The notes: generated from the letters alone by a model not told the origin. Shown: positions 42,922-51,877, counted from the first letter of the stretch. The stretch: DNA of 64,000 nucleotides from Halomicrobium urmianum (GCF_020217425.1 NZ_CP084090.1:248001-312000), one strand, 5' to 3'. Made by a program: numbers and translations.

Positions 42922-43140
42922 TCAGAACACGTACTCGTCGTCGTGTCCCATCATGCCGTCGTCTTCCAGGCCCGGCTCCGCCTCTTCTTCGTCGATCGGG
43001 CCACTCGTCTTGTACGCCTTCAGTCCCGTGGAGAGCAGGTCCTCGATCGCTTCCTCGCGGTTGAGGAACTCGCCCTCTTCGACGAGCTGGGCGATCTGCA
43101 TCTCGAGGTGCTCCGGGATCGTGATCTCTACCTTGGGCAT
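42922..43140 (-). CDS. ribbon-helix-helix (CopG-like) regulator
   Basis: 72 residues. The N-terminal ribbon-helix-helix (MPKVEITIPEHLEMQIAQLV, about 1-45, with EEAIEDLLSTGL as second helix) is followed by an acidic tail ending DDEYVF. This is the size of a DNA-binding dimer with no effector domain. A paired toxin is not visible, so plain regulator is more likely than antitoxin. Confidence 0.8.
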   Translation of the reverse strand: MPKVEITIPEHLEMQIAQLVEEGEFLNREEAIEDLLSTGLKAYKTSGPIDEEEAEPGLEDDGMMGHDDEYVF

Positions 43141-43446
43141 CGCAACGTACGTCGCTTCGACAAGGGTGTACGTAAATCTGACGGGGATCGTTACAGAATC
43201 TCCAAAATCGATATGGACAACTCCGCCAGCAGGTTTCTATAGCAAGAAGTTCGGTTCCGGATATGCAAAGACACTCACTATTCCTGACGTGAGTGGTACA
43301 CGAACGATTACCGGATTGAGGTGCGCCCGGGATAGTTACCCTGAAGCGTCGAGCGCGCGAACGGACGCGCCCATGGAGAGCGCGCGCTGTCGAGGACGAG
43401 ACCGAACGGTTGCTCGCGTCGACCGTCGCAGGGGGGAGCGCCGCCG
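43141..43446. other. lower-GC intergenic stretch before menD, no gene
   Basis: 306 bp. In three 60-nt blocks I counted (43141-43320) GC is about 45-52%, clearly below the neighbouring genes. Only a very short closed frame runs into menD, with TGA overlapping its ATG; it is Arg-rich and not acidic. In many haloarchaea menF precedes menD; no isochorismate-synthase sequence is present here. Confidence 0.5.
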
Positions 43447-45204
43447 ATGACCGCACCGAACCGGAACACGCTGTGGGGCCGGACCATCGCGGACGAACTG
43501 GCGGCCGCGGGCGTGGACGCCGTCGCGGTCGCGCCGGGGAGCCGGTCGACGCCGCTGACCGTCGCCGTCGCCGAGCACCCCGACCTCCGGGCGTTCTCCC
43601 ACCTCGACGAGCGGTCTGCCGCCTTCTTCGCGCTGGGGCGGGCGCGCCGGACCGGTCGGCCGACGCCGCTCGTCTGCACCTCCGGGACGGCGGCGGCGAA
43701 CTTCCACCCCGCAGTGATCGAGGCCGACCGGGCCCGCGTGCCGATGCTCCTGCTGACCGCCGACAGGCCGCCGGAGCTGCGCGACAGCGGGGCCAACCAG
43801 ACCGTCGACCAGGAGCAGCTCTACGGCGACGCGGTCAGGAGCTACCGATCGCTCCCGGAGCCCGCGCCCGAGCCCCGACGCCTGCGCTCGCTCCGGACGA
43901 CCGTCTGCCGCTCGGTGGCCGCGGCCGAGGGGACGCCGGCCGGTCCCGTCCACCTGAACGTCCCGATGGCCAAGCCGCTGGAACCGACGCCCGTCGAGGG
44001 CGACGTCCCCGACGACCTCGCGGAGCGCGCGCCGCTGGCCGTCGAGGGCCGCGACGGTCCCTTCGTGACGACGACTGCGGGGCGGGCGCAACTGGACGAG
44101 ACCGACGCGGAACGGCTCGCCCGCACCCTGACGGACGCCGACCGCGGCCTGATCGTTGCCGGCCCCGCCAGCAGGCCGACGCCCGACCGGGCGGCGATGG
44201 CCCGCCTGGCCGAGGCGACGGGCTTCCCCGTGCTGGCCGACCCGCTCTCGGGCCACCGCTTCGGGCACGACGGCCCCTGGCTCTGCGGGGGCTACGACTC
44301 CTACCTCGACGCCGACGGGTGGCCCGACCCCGACGTCGTCGTCCGCTTCGGTGCCTCTCCCACATCCAAGGTCCTGCGGCACTACCTCCGCGACGCCGAC
44401 GCCCGGCAGTTCGTCGTCGACCCGGCCGGCGACTGGTCCGAGGCGAGCTTCACCGCGACCGACCACGTCGTCGCCGACCCGAGCTCGGTCGCCGCGGCGC
44501 TGGCCGACGCCGTCGATCGGGCGCCGGCGGCGTGGCGCGACCGCTTCCGCGCGGCCGAACGGGTCCACTGGAACCTGACCGCCGAGGCCCACGGCGAGCG
44601 CCCGTTCGAGGGGTCGGTCGCGGCCGCCGTCGCCGCCGCGGCACCGGACCCGTCGACCCTGTTCGTCTCCAACAGCATGCCGGTCCGCGACCTCGACCGC
44701 TTCGCAGAGCCCCGGGCCGCCGACGTCACCGCGCTGGGCAACCGCGGCGCGAGCGGCATCGACGGGATCGCCTCGACCGCGCTCGGGGCCGGCAGCGCGA
44801 CGGACGACCCCCTGCTCCTGCTGCTCGGCGACCTCGCCTACTACCACGACATGAACGGCCTGCTCGCCGTCGCCCGCTGCGGCGTCGACGCCACGATCGT
44901 CCTCGTGAACAACGACGGCGGCGGCATCTTCCACAAGCTACCGATCGAGTCGTTCGACCCGCCCTTCACCGGACAGTTCCGCACGCCGCACGGCCTGGAC
45001 TTCGAGCCGACGGGCGACCTCTACGACCTCGAGTTCGAGCGCGTCGCGGACCCGAGGGCGCTGGAGAGCCGGATCGCGGAGTCGGCGGCTACCGACGGGA
45101 CGCAGGTGCTCGAAGTGCAGACGGACGCCGAGAAGAGCCACCGCTACCGCGAGGAACTCCACGAGAGAACGTGCGAAGCCGTCGCCGACGCGCTGACGCA
45201 GTGA
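43447..45204 (+). CDS. menD: 2-succinyl-5-enolpyruvyl-6-hydroxy-3-cyclohexene-1-carboxylate synthase
   Basis: 585 residues of the thiamine-diphosphate MenD family: APGSRSTPLTVAVAEHPDL (about 30-48), SHLDERSAAFFALGRAR, LTADRPPELRDSGANQTVDQ (about 101-120), GNRGASGIDGIASTALG (ThDP/Mg region) and VLVNNDGGGIFHKLP. It carries out the first committed menaquinone step. menB is at 46248-47150, separated by a J-domain gene on the other strand. Confidence 0.96.
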   Translation: MTAPNRNTLWGRTIADELAAAGVDAVAVAPGSRSTPLTVAVAEHPDLRAFSHLDERSAAFFALGRARRTGRPTPLVCTSGTAAANFHPAVIEADRARVPMLLLTADRPPELRDSGANQTVDQEQLYGDAVRSYRSLPEPAPEPRRLRSLRTTVCRSVAAAEGTPAGPVHLNVPMAKPLEPTPVEGDVPDDLAERAPLAVEGRDGPFVTTTAGRAQLDETDAERLARTLTDADRGLIVAGPASRPTPDRAAMARLAEATGFPVLADPLSGHRFGHDGPWLCGGYDSYLDADGWPDPDVVVRFGASPTSKVLRHYLRDADARQFVVDPAGDWSEASFTATDHVVADPSSVAAALADAVDRAPAAWRDRFRAAERVHWNLTAEAHGERPFEGSVAAAVAAAAPDPSTLFVSNSMPVRDLDRFAEPRAADVTALGNRGASGIDGIASTALGAGSATDDPLLLLLGDLAYYHDMNGLLAVARCGVDATIVLVNNDGGGIFHKLPIESFDPPFTGQFRTPHGLDFEPTGDLYDLEFERVADPRALESRIAESAATDGTQVLEVQTDAEKSHRYREELHERTCEAVADALTQ

Positions 45205-45208
45205 CGAC

Positions 45209-46153
45209 TCACGGCCGGAGGAGCCACAGCGTCAGCGCCGACAGCCCGAACGGGACCCAGGTGCCCGCCAGCACCGCGACGCCGACGACGCTGGCGACCT
45301 CGACGCCGAACGCGACGATGGCCCCCGTCGCGATCAGGCTCCAGGCGCCGAACACGAGCGTTCCGACGCCGGGAATCGACTGGAGGTAGCCGATCAGCAG
45401 GACGGTACAGATACCGACGACGGCGTTCACGAACAGGGGAAAGGGCGGGAAGAGCGCGCTGACTAGCATCACCGGGTACAGCAGGAAGACCAGTCCGAGC
45501 AGCGTCAGCGACTGCCCCGTGGGGACGAGTCGCTCCCGCAGCGTCCGGTCGGTCGCGTACTCGTAGCCGCGGGTCCGCCCGCTTCCGCCGGTCTGGTCCC
45601 AGAAGCTGTCCGCGTAGGCAGTCCCCGCGTCGGCGGAGCGGCCCCGGCCCGACGTACTCGACCCGGTCGCCGCGCCCGAACCCGCGCCGGTAGCGGACCG
45701 CCGTCTGCCACCCCCGCGCCCGCCGTCTCTGCTCCCGCCCGCGTCGCCGAAGTCGGCGCGCTCCCGCGCTTTCCGCTCGCGCCGCCGGCGCTCGTAGGGT
45801 CCCGCGCGGTCGTTCGTCGGCCCCGATGCGTCGCGGTCGCTCGCCGCACGGGCGGCCGCCGCGGCGTCGCTGACGTCCGATCGGCCGTCCGCGGGTCCGT
45901 CACCCGACCGGTCGACGGGCGACGAGTCGTCGGCGACGTAGGCCTCGTGGCCGAGCCGGTCGTACCGGTCCCGTTCCGCCTCGTCGGTGAGGACGTCCCG
46001 CGCCTCGATGACCCGCTTCGTCGCCTCCTCGGCGTCCGCCGCGTCGCTGTGATCCGGGTGGGTCTCCTTGAGTCGCTCGCGGTAGGCGGCCTCGATCTCG
46101 CTCGTCGAAGCGTCAGGGGGGACCCCGAGGACCTCGTAGAGCGTCTCTGTCAT
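45209..46153 (-). CDS. J-domain protein with membrane helices
   Basis: 314 residues. N-terminal J domain (TLYEVLGVPPDASTSEIEAA, then HPDHSDA with the HPD motif, about 3-65), a long charged/Ser/Gly linker (about 75-205), then four hydrophobic segments (LTLLGLVFLLYPVMLVSALF onward). It lacks DnaJ zinc-finger and C-terminal domains. It probably recruits Hsp70 (DnaK) at the membrane. Head-to-head with menB; CTTTAAG lies upstream of ATG 46153. Confidence 0.85.
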   Translation of the reverse strand: MTETLYEVLGVPPDASTSEIEAAYRERLKETHPDHSDAADAEEATKRVIEARDVLTDEAERDRYDRLGHEAYVADDSSPVDRSGDGPADGRSDVSDAAAAARAASDRDASGPTNDRAGPYERRRRERKARERADFGDAGGSRDGGRGGGRRRSATGAGSGAATGSSTSGRGRSADAGTAYADSFWDQTGGSGRTRGYEYATDRTLRERLVPTGQSLTLLGLVFLLYPVMLVSALFPPFPLFVNAVVGICTVLLIGYLQSIPGVGTLVFGAWSLIATGAIVAFGVEVASVVGVAVLAGTWVPFGLSALTLWLLRP

Positions 46154-46247
46154 GCGGGGCGGGCTCTTGCCAGTGTACTCTCGCGGACGCCCCCTTAAAG
46201 CCCGCGGCGACGAGAACCTATTTGTGCGGCCTGCCCCGAGGTCCGAC

Positions 46248-47150
46248 ATGGTTTCGGAGCTGTTCGACCCCGACCGCTGGGAGCCCGTCGAGCGGTTCGA
46301 CTTCTCGGACATCACGTACCACCGCGCCGCGGACACGGGCGCCGTCCGCATCGCCTTCGACCGCCCGGAGGTGCGCAACGCCTTCCGCCCGGAGACGGTC
46401 GACGAGCTCTCGACCGCGCTGGACCACGCCAAGCGCCTCACTGACGTCGGCTGCGTCCTCCTGACCGGCAACGGTCCCTCGCCGAAGGACGACGGCTGGG
46501 CGTTCTGTTCCGGCGGCGATCAGTCGAGCCGCGGCGATTCCGGGTACGAGTATAATGCGGACGAAGACATCGGGGATCCGGACGCGCCGGAGAACGTCGG
46601 CCGCCTCCACATCCTGGAGGTCCAGCGCCAGATCCGCCACGTCCCGAAGCCCGTCGTCGCCGTCGTCCCGGGGTGGGCCGTCGGCGGCGGCCACTCGCTG
46701 CACGTCGTCTGCGACCTCACCCTCGCCAGCGAGGAGCACGCCAAGTTCCTCCAGACCGACCCCGACGTCGCCTCCTTCGACGGCGGCTTCGGCTCCGCCT
46801 ACCTCGCCCGCCAGATCGGCCAGAAGAAGGCCCGCGAGGTGTTCTTCCTCGGGAAGACCTACGACGCCGCGGAAGCCGCCGACATGGGCATGGTCAACGA
46901 GGCCGTCCCCCACGAGGAACTGGAGGAGACCGCGCTGGAGTGGGCCGAGCGGATCAACGACAAGTCGCCGACGGCCATCCGGATGCTCAAGTACGCCTTC
47001 AACCTCGACTCCGACGGCATGGTCGGCCAGCAGGTGTTCGCCGGCGAGGCCACGCGTCTGGCGTACATGACTGACGAGGCGAAGGAGGGCCGCGACGCCT
47101 TCAACGAGGGCCGCGACCCCGACTTCGACGATGTCCCCTGGCACTACTGA
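46248..47150 (+). CDS. menB: 1,4-dihydroxy-2-naphthoyl-CoA synthase
   Basis: 300 residues. Crotonase-fold MenB: FDRPEVRNAFRPETVDELS (about 38-56), CSGGDQSSRGDSGY (about 87-100), PGWAVGGGHSLHVVCDLTLA (oxyanion hole, about 141-160) and DPDVASFDGGFGSAYLARQIG. It closes the naphthoate ring in menaquinone synthesis. CTATTTGTG about 27 nt upstream fits a leaderless ATG 46248. Confidence 0.96.
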   Translation: MVSELFDPDRWEPVERFDFSDITYHRAADTGAVRIAFDRPEVRNAFRPETVDELSTALDHAKRLTDVGCVLLTGNGPSPKDDGWAFCSGGDQSSRGDSGYEYNADEDIGDPDAPENVGRLHILEVQRQIRHVPKPVVAVVPGWAVGGGHSLHVVCDLTLASEEHAKFLQTDPDVASFDGGFGSAYLARQIGQKKAREVFFLGKTYDAAEAADMGMVNEAVPHEELEETALEWAERINDKSPTAIRMLKYAFNLDSDGMVGQQVFAGEATRLAYMTDEAKEGRDAFNEGRDPDFDDVPWHY

Positions 47151-47279
47151 GGGCGTTGTAGCGTTCTTCGGTCCGTACTAGCTTTTCCGGGCGTTGCGGG
47201 AAAGATACTGGACTGTGTGCGCAGATGTACTACTTCGCTAGACCGGAGAGCCTTAAATAATGGAAAGTAACTGAATAAT

Positions 47280-47795
47280 ATGCCAGCCGCACCAGAGAGC
47301 CATCAACCATACAGAAAATCGGACTTCCCACCCCAGTTTATTGATGTTCTCGCCAATGGCGTTATGGCCATGTCTATGATAACTGTCATCACATTCTATC
47401 AGCCCGATATCGTTGATTTTCTTGCTGCGAGTTTATTCGGAGCGGGTGCCAACCTGTACTTCCACGAGTCAATTCACTACATTGCGCTGTCTCGCTTAGG
47501 GTATGATCCTATATTCGATTGGCCAAATTCTGTGTGGGCCCCTAATGTTGCGTTATCTGTTAAAGAGGGAATTATTCATCTTATCTCACCTCAAATACTG
47601 ACTGTTATCTATATCGGAATATTATTCTTGACTAACACAGATGAGATTGCTTTTATGGTAATAGTCGCGATAGTTCTCAACCTAGCTGGCGGTTTTAGAG
47701 ATGTAGCTTGGGCAATTAGAAGACTACTCTGGCCAAAAGGACATCTCGTTCTCGTGGATTCAAAGGGTAATGAATCCGTATCGTTCCAAAAGTAG
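47280..47795 (+). CDS. AT-rich membrane HExxH protein (DUF3267-like), probably acquired
   Basis: 171 residues. Four hydrophobic segments (about 25-48, 96-112, 116-140) surround the zinc-protease motif HESIHY (HExxH, about residues 61-66); a later NLAGGFRDVAWAI carries a possible third ligand Asp. The layout resembles the DUF3267/site-2-protease-like zincin family. GC in counted blocks is about 32-53%, mean near 42%, against roughly 68% nearby, and the codons often end in A/T, which marks recent transfer. CCTTAAATAATGG upstream fits a leaderless start. Catalysis and substrate are unproven. Confidence 0.7.
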   Translation: MPAAPESHQPYRKSDFPPQFIDVLANGVMAMSMITVITFYQPDIVDFLAASLFGAGANLYFHESIHYIALSRLGYDPIFDWPNSVWAPNVALSVKEGIIHLISPQILTVIYIGILFLTNTDEIAFMVIVAIVLNLAGGFRDVAWAIRRLLWPKGHLVLVDSKGNESVSFQK

Positions 47796-48044
47796 AATCT
47801 GTTCTACCACTTGTGCTATCATTTCTCTAACTGCATGAGAGCCATATTATCAATGGTTTGTAAACACCGCATACTAACCGAAAAGCGGTAGATCTAGCAT
47901 CCGCGCCGAGCGAAGCGAGGCGCGGTTCACTGAACGCGAGCGAAGCGAGCGTTCAGCCTTTTTCGCCCACATTTTTCCAAGCGGGGGTGCCCGCAGCGCC
48001 GCGGAGCGGCACGAGGACACCCCCCGCAGTAAAAAGGTGGTAGG
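47796..48044. repeat. hairpin cluster after the AT-rich gene
   Basis: A small hairpin (GTAGAA/TTCTAC, 47793-47808) overlaps the gene end. Then two hairpins share the loop GAGCGAAGCGA: CCGCGCC/GGCGCGG (47901-47907, 47919-47925) and CTGAACGC/GCGTTCAG (47930-47937, 47949-47956). A third has arms GCGGGGGTG (47981-47989) and CACCCCCCGC (48018-48027) around GCCGC/GCGGC. T-rich spacers separate them. They may end transcription of the genes on both sides. Confidence 0.7.
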
Positions 48045-48959
48045 TCAGTCGTCGGTCGCCGTCTCCGTCGCGTCGGCCATCGCGTCGACGTTGGTGAACT
48101 CGATCTCGCCGCCGATCGTGCGGTTCGGGTAGGGGATGTCGACGTCCTGGTCGTCGAACCGCTCCTTGACGGCCTGCACGTAGTCGCTCTTGACCTTGAC
48201 GAAGTCGGAGCGGCTGGGGTTGGCGATCCAGACGCGGGACTGGAGGCCGACCGAGGAGTCACCGAGTTCGACGAGGCGGACGCTCGGGGCGGGATCGTCG
48301 AGGATCTCGGGGTGGGCCTCGGCCTCCTCGACGACGATCTCGGTGGCCGCCTGGATGTCGTCGTCGTAGCCGATGCCGAAGTCGATCTTCAGGCGGAGTT
48401 TGTCCTTCGCGACGGGGTTCTTGATGACGTCCTCGGTCAGAAGCGAGTTCGGGACGGTTAGAAGCTCGTTGTCGAAGGTACGGACCCGCGAGACCCGGAG
48501 GGAGATGTCCTCGACGACGCCGGCGTTGTCGCCCCACTCGATCCAGTCGCCGATGCGGAACGGCTCGTCGGTGTAGATGAAGATGCCGGCGACGAAGTTC
48601 TTGAGGACGTCCTGCATGGCGAAGCCGATGGCCAGCGTGGCGGCCGCGCCGACGGTCGCCAGCGCGGTGAGGATGTCACCGTAGCCGGCGAAGCGGAACG
48701 CGATACCGGCCGCGGCGAAGAGGACGACGATGCTGGCGACGCGCCGGAGTGGTCTCCGGGCGTGGGCATCGAGGCTCCGCGATCGGAGCACCCGGTCGAT
48801 CGCCGGGAGGATGGCGATCTTCCCCGCGAGGTAGACGACGGCGAAGACCACGACGAACGACAGCGCCGACCCGATGGCGTCGGCGTAGGGAACGCCGGCG
48901 TCGGCCAGGGCCCGGGCGATGGCCCCGGGCTGGGCCTGCAGCAGCGGAACCTCCGTCAT
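48045..48959 (-). CDS. mscS: MscS-family mechanosensitive channel
   Basis: 304 residues. Three N-terminal hydrophobic helices, with pore helix ALATVGAAATLAIGFAMQDVLKNFVAG (MscS TM3 with Gly/Ala pattern), a beta domain (FRIGDWIEWGDNAGVVEDISLR), and a cytoplasmic alpha-beta domain. It releases solutes upon membrane tension. Start ATG overlaps the stop of yhbY (ATGA), so it is in one operon with yhbY and rnp4. Confidence 0.94.
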   Translation of the reverse strand: MTEVPLLQAQPGAIARALADAGVPYADAIGSALSFVVVFAVVYLAGKIAILPAIDRVLRSRSLDAHARRPLRRVASIVVLFAAAGIAFRFAGYGDILTALATVGAAATLAIGFAMQDVLKNFVAGIFIYTDEPFRIGDWIEWGDNAGVVEDISLRVSRVRTFDNELLTVPNSLLTEDVIKNPVAKDKLRLKIDFGIGYDDDIQAATEIVVEEAEAHPEILDDPAPSVRLVELGDSSVGLQSRVWIANPSRSDFVKVKSDYVQAVKERFDDQDVDIPYPNRTIGGEIEFTNVDAMADATETATDD

Positions 48960-49204
48960 CGCTCGAAGACGGCCGTGTGGCCGCGGGTCTCGACCACCTC
49001 GGCGCTGGCGAGGTCGGCGAGGTCGGCCGCGGCCTCCTCGACGGTCGTCCCGCCCAGCGCGGAGCGGAGGAACTTGACCTTCACCAGGTCGCGGTCCTGT
49101 AGCTGGGAGTTCAGTTCGTCCGCCACCGAGTCGACGCCGTTCTTGCCGACGCGCAGCGTCGCGTCGAGTTCGTGGATCCGCCGTCTGCGGTCCTCGTCGG
49201 TCAT
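48956..49204 (-). CDS. YhbY/CRM-domain RNA-binding protein
   Basis: 82 residues from ATG 49204: LDATLRVGKNGVDSVADELN and VKVKFLRSALGG are the CRM core (GxxG loop RVGKNG). Such proteins bind pre-ribosomal or structured RNA. GTTTAAAC about 28 nt upstream supports a leaderless start. It is located between Rpp21 and MscS. Confidence 0.9.
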   Translation of the reverse strand: MTDEDRRRRIHELDATLRVGKNGVDSVADELNSQLQDRDLVKVKFLRSALGGTTVEEAAADLADLASAEVVETRGHTAVFER

Positions 49205-49310
49205 ATCACCCGCATTTCCCGCTCGCGGGTTTAAACCCTTGCCCAACAGCGTTGGCGGGGCCGGAGAGAGGTTCACGCGCGAGGCGCGTCGACGGCGGCG
49301 TCCTGGCGGG

Positions 49311-49601
49311 CTACTCGTAGGGATACCGCGACTGGGCGCCGCAGTCGCAGGTGATCACGACGTGGCCGCCCTGCGTCCGGACCCGAGCGTTCCGGCCGGG
49401 CCGGAGGTAGGCGTCGCAGGCGTCGCAGGTGAACCGCTCGAACGAGCGGGGCAGCCGGAGGCGGTTGCGCTCGGCGACCCGACGGGCCCGGCGGACGTAC
49501 TCGCGGGCGCGGTCGTCCTCGCTGTCGGCGGCGGCCGCGCGGGCGAGGTCCTGGAGTCGCTCGACGCGCTCGCGGGCGATTTCGGTCTCCCGGCCGGTCA
49601 T
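49311..49601 (-). CDS. rnp4: RNase P protein component 4 (Rpp21/Rpr2)
   Basis: 96 residues. The Rpr2 zinc site is visible as FTCDACDAYLRPG and ITCDCGAQSRYPYE (four cysteines). N-terminal helices with many arginines (RARRVAERNRLRLPRSFERF) fit RNA binding. With its partners it forms the archaeal RNase P holoenzyme that trims the 5' ends of tRNA precursors. Divergent from the glycosyltransferase at 49676. Confidence 0.95.
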   Translation of the reverse strand: MTGRETEIARERVERLQDLARAAAADSEDDRAREYVRRARRVAERNRLRLPRSFERFTCDACDAYLRPGRNARVRTQGGHVVITCDCGAQSRYPYE

Positions 49602-49675
49602 CGTCGGGAAGTCGTGACGGCGGCGGGATAGGGGTTCCGTTAGCCTTTTGTCGTCGCTTGCGGGACAGATGTGTC

Positions 49676-50722
49676 GTGCGCGTCTGCAACTACCTGGAGA
49701 TCGAGGGGTGGCTCGACCGCAGCGGGATCGGGACGTCCGTGGACCACCAGCGGGCCGCGCTGGCCGACGCCGGCGTCGACGTCGTGACCGAGCCCTGGGC
49801 GGACGGCGACCCCGCGAGCGCGGCCGCCTCGAAGCTCTCCGGCGGGCGCTTCTTCCGGGACGTGGACCTGCTGCACTGCAACATGATCGGCCCCGGGACG
49901 GTCGCGGCGGTGCGGGGCGCGAAGCGGTCGGACACGCCGGTCGTGCTCCACTCCCACGTCACCCGCGAGGACTTCCGGGACAGCTTCCGGGGCGCTAACC
50001 TCGTCGCACCGGCGCTGGGCCGCTATCTGCGGTGGTTCTACTCGCAGGCGGACCTCGTGCTCTGTCCCAGCGACTACACGAAGGAGGTGCTGGAGTCCTA
50101 CCCCGTCGACGCACCGATCCGGTCGATCACCAACGGCATCGACCTGGATCGACTGGAGGGGTTCGAGGGGTACCGCGAGGAGTACCGCGAGCGCTACGAC
50201 CTCGACGGTCTCTGCGCCTTCGCGGTCGGCAACGTCTTCGAGCGGAAGGGCCTGTCGACGTTCTGCCGCGTCGCACAGCGGACCGACTACGACTTCGCCT
50301 GGTTCGGCACCTACGAGACGGGCCCGTCGGCGTCGCCGACGGTCAAGCGCTGGACCTCGAACCCGCCGGAGAACGTCACCTTCTCCGGGTGGGTCGACGA
50401 CGTCCGGGGTGCCTACGCCGCCGGCGACGTGTTCTTCTTCCCGGCGAAGGTCGAGAACCAGGGGATCGTCGTGCTGGAGGCGATGGCCTGCGGGAAGGCC
50501 TGCGTGATTTCGGACATCCCCGCGTTCCGCGAGTACTACGAGGACGGTCACGACTGCCTGATGTGCTCGACCGAGGACGAGTTCGTCGAGGCACTGGATC
50601 GACTCGCCGCGGACCCCGACCTGCGCGAGCGCCTGGGCGAGAACGCCAGGGAGACGGCCCGCGAGCACGGCCTCGACCGTGTGGGGGAGCGCCTCGTCGA
50701 GCACTACGAGCAACTGCGTTGA
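49676..50722 (+). CDS. glycosyltransferase, GT4 type (first of pair)
   Basis: 348 residues from GTG 49676 (MRVCNYLEIEGWLDRSGIG). The GT-B fold is evident: an N-terminal Rossmann domain, then NGIDLDRLEGFEGY, AVGNVFERKGLSTFCRVA, and the donor-binding ENQGIVVLEAMACGKACVIS with E-x7-E. CCTTTTG about 27 nt upstream supports the GTG. No hydrophobic helix is seen, so it is probably a peripheral enzyme. The acceptor is unknown. Followed by a second GT4 and a PIG-L deacetylase. Confidence 0.9.
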   Translation: MRVCNYLEIEGWLDRSGIGTSVDHQRAALADAGVDVVTEPWADGDPASAAASKLSGGRFFRDVDLLHCNMIGPGTVAAVRGAKRSDTPVVLHSHVTREDFRDSFRGANLVAPALGRYLRWFYSQADLVLCPSDYTKEVLESYPVDAPIRSITNGIDLDRLEGFEGYREEYRERYDLDGLCAFAVGNVFERKGLSTFCRVAQRTDYDFAWFGTYETGPSASPTVKRWTSNPPENVTFSGWVDDVRGAYAAGDVFFFPAKVENQGIVVLEAMACGKACVISDIPAFREYYEDGHDCLMCSTEDEFVEALDRLAADPDLRERLGENARETAREHGLDRVGERLVEHYEQLR

Positions 50723-50773
50723 ACGCGGAGCCAGATGGCAACCGTTTAGCCGATGGTCGCGTAACCGCCGGCG

Positions 50774-51877
50774 ATGACACTGCCGCGCGTGGCCGCGTTC
50801 ACGGACACCTACCTCCCCACCGTGAACGGCGTCACCTACACGGTCAAGACCTGGCGCGATCGCTGGACCGACCGCGGCAGTCACATGGACGTCGTCTACC
50901 CCCGCAGCGACCACGAGGCCCGCAGCGGCGAGTACCCCGTCGGGAGCGTCCCCTTCCCCTTCTACGACGGGTTCCGCGTCGGCGCGCCGCGGATTCCCCG
51001 GGCCGTGGCCGACGCCGACGTCGTCCACGCTCACACGCCCTTCAGCCTCGGCCTCGCGGCCGACCGGCTGGCCCGGAAGCGCGATCGGCCCCTCGTGGCC
51101 TCTTACCACACGCCGACGAGCGAGTACGCCGAGTACCTGGCCGTCAACGGCACCGTCGAGCGGGCGATCAGGTCGGGCGCGAACCGCTACGAGCGGTGGT
51201 TCTTCGACCGCGCGGACGTCGTCGTCGCGCCGAGCGAGCGGGCCGCGACCCACCTCCGGGAGAACGTCGGCGTGGCCACCCCCGTCGAGGTGGTCGCCAA
51301 CGGCGTCGACACGGACTTCTTCCGGCCCGTCGACACCGAATCGTTCCGCGAGCGATACGACCTCCCCGGCGGCCCGCTCGTCGGCTACACCGGCCGCCAC
51401 GGCTACGAGAAGTGCCTCGACGACGTCGTCGCGGCCGCCGAGGAACTCGACGTGACGCTCGTGTTCGGCGGCGACGGCCCCGCTCGCGAGGACCTCGAAC
51501 GCCAGGCCCGCGAGGCCGGCGTGGACGCGCGCTTCCTGGGCTTCCTCGACCGGTCCGAGCTCCCCGCCCTGTACGCGACGCTGGACGTCTTCGCCTTCCC
51601 CAGCCCGGTCGAGACCCAGGGGCTGGTCGCGCTGGAGGCCAACGCGTGCGGTACGCCCGTCGTCGGCGTCGATAGCGGCGCGCTGGCCGACACCATCGTC
51701 GACGGGGAGACGGGCTATCGCTACCCCGAGGGTGACATTCCGGCGTTCCGCGAGCGCATCGAGCAGGCGCTCGACGAGTACGACGACCTCCGGGACCGCT
51801 GCATCGAGCGCCGCGCCGCGACGAGCGTGGACCGCTCGGTCGACCGGATGGCCGAGATCTACGAACGAGTGCAGTAG
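50774..51877 (+). CDS. glycosyltransferase, GT4 type (second of pair)
   Basis: 367 residues. FTDTYLPTVNGVTYTVKTWR at the start and the GT4 pattern ADVVHAHTPFSLG, VANGVDTDFFRPVD, FGGDGPAREDLERQAREAG and VETQGLVALEANACGTPVVG are typical of glycolipid/mannosyl-type transferases. A GTTTAG box about 27 nt upstream suggests its own promoter. Likely works in lipid or S-layer glycan synthesis; inferred. Confidence 0.92.
   Translation: MTLPRVAAFTDTYLPTVNGVTYTVKTWRDRWTDRGSHMDVVYPRSDHEARSGEYPVGSVPFPFYDGFRVGAPRIPRAVADADVVHAHTPFSLGLAADRLARKRDRPLVASYHTPTSEYAEYLAVNGTVERAIRSGANRYERWFFDRADVVVAPSERAATHLRENVGVATPVEVVANGVDTDFFRPVDTESFRERYDLPGGPLVGYTGRHGYEKCLDDVVAAAEELDVTLVFGGDGPAREDLERQAREAGVDARFLGFLDRSELPALYATLDVFAFPSPVETQGLVALEANACGTPVVGVDSGALADTIVDGETGYRYPEGDIPAFRERIEQALDEYDDLRDRCIERRAATSVDRSVDRMAEIYERVQ

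Noticed and set aside
42922-43140. CopG-like gene as the antitoxin of a toxin-antitoxin pair
   Set aside because: No toxin-like gene is adjacent on the same strand. The neighbours are UPF0058 and a non-coding stretch.
43373-43450. Short frame overlapping the menD start as a remnant of menF
   Set aside because: The 25 residues are Arg-rich and share nothing with chorismate-using enzymes.
47981-48027. Hairpin GCGGGGGTG/CACCCCCCGC as the mscS terminator
   Set aside because: It may help end transcription, but the T-rich stretch is on the wrong side for a classical hairpin-then-T terminator of mscS, so I leave it as part of the hairpin cluster.
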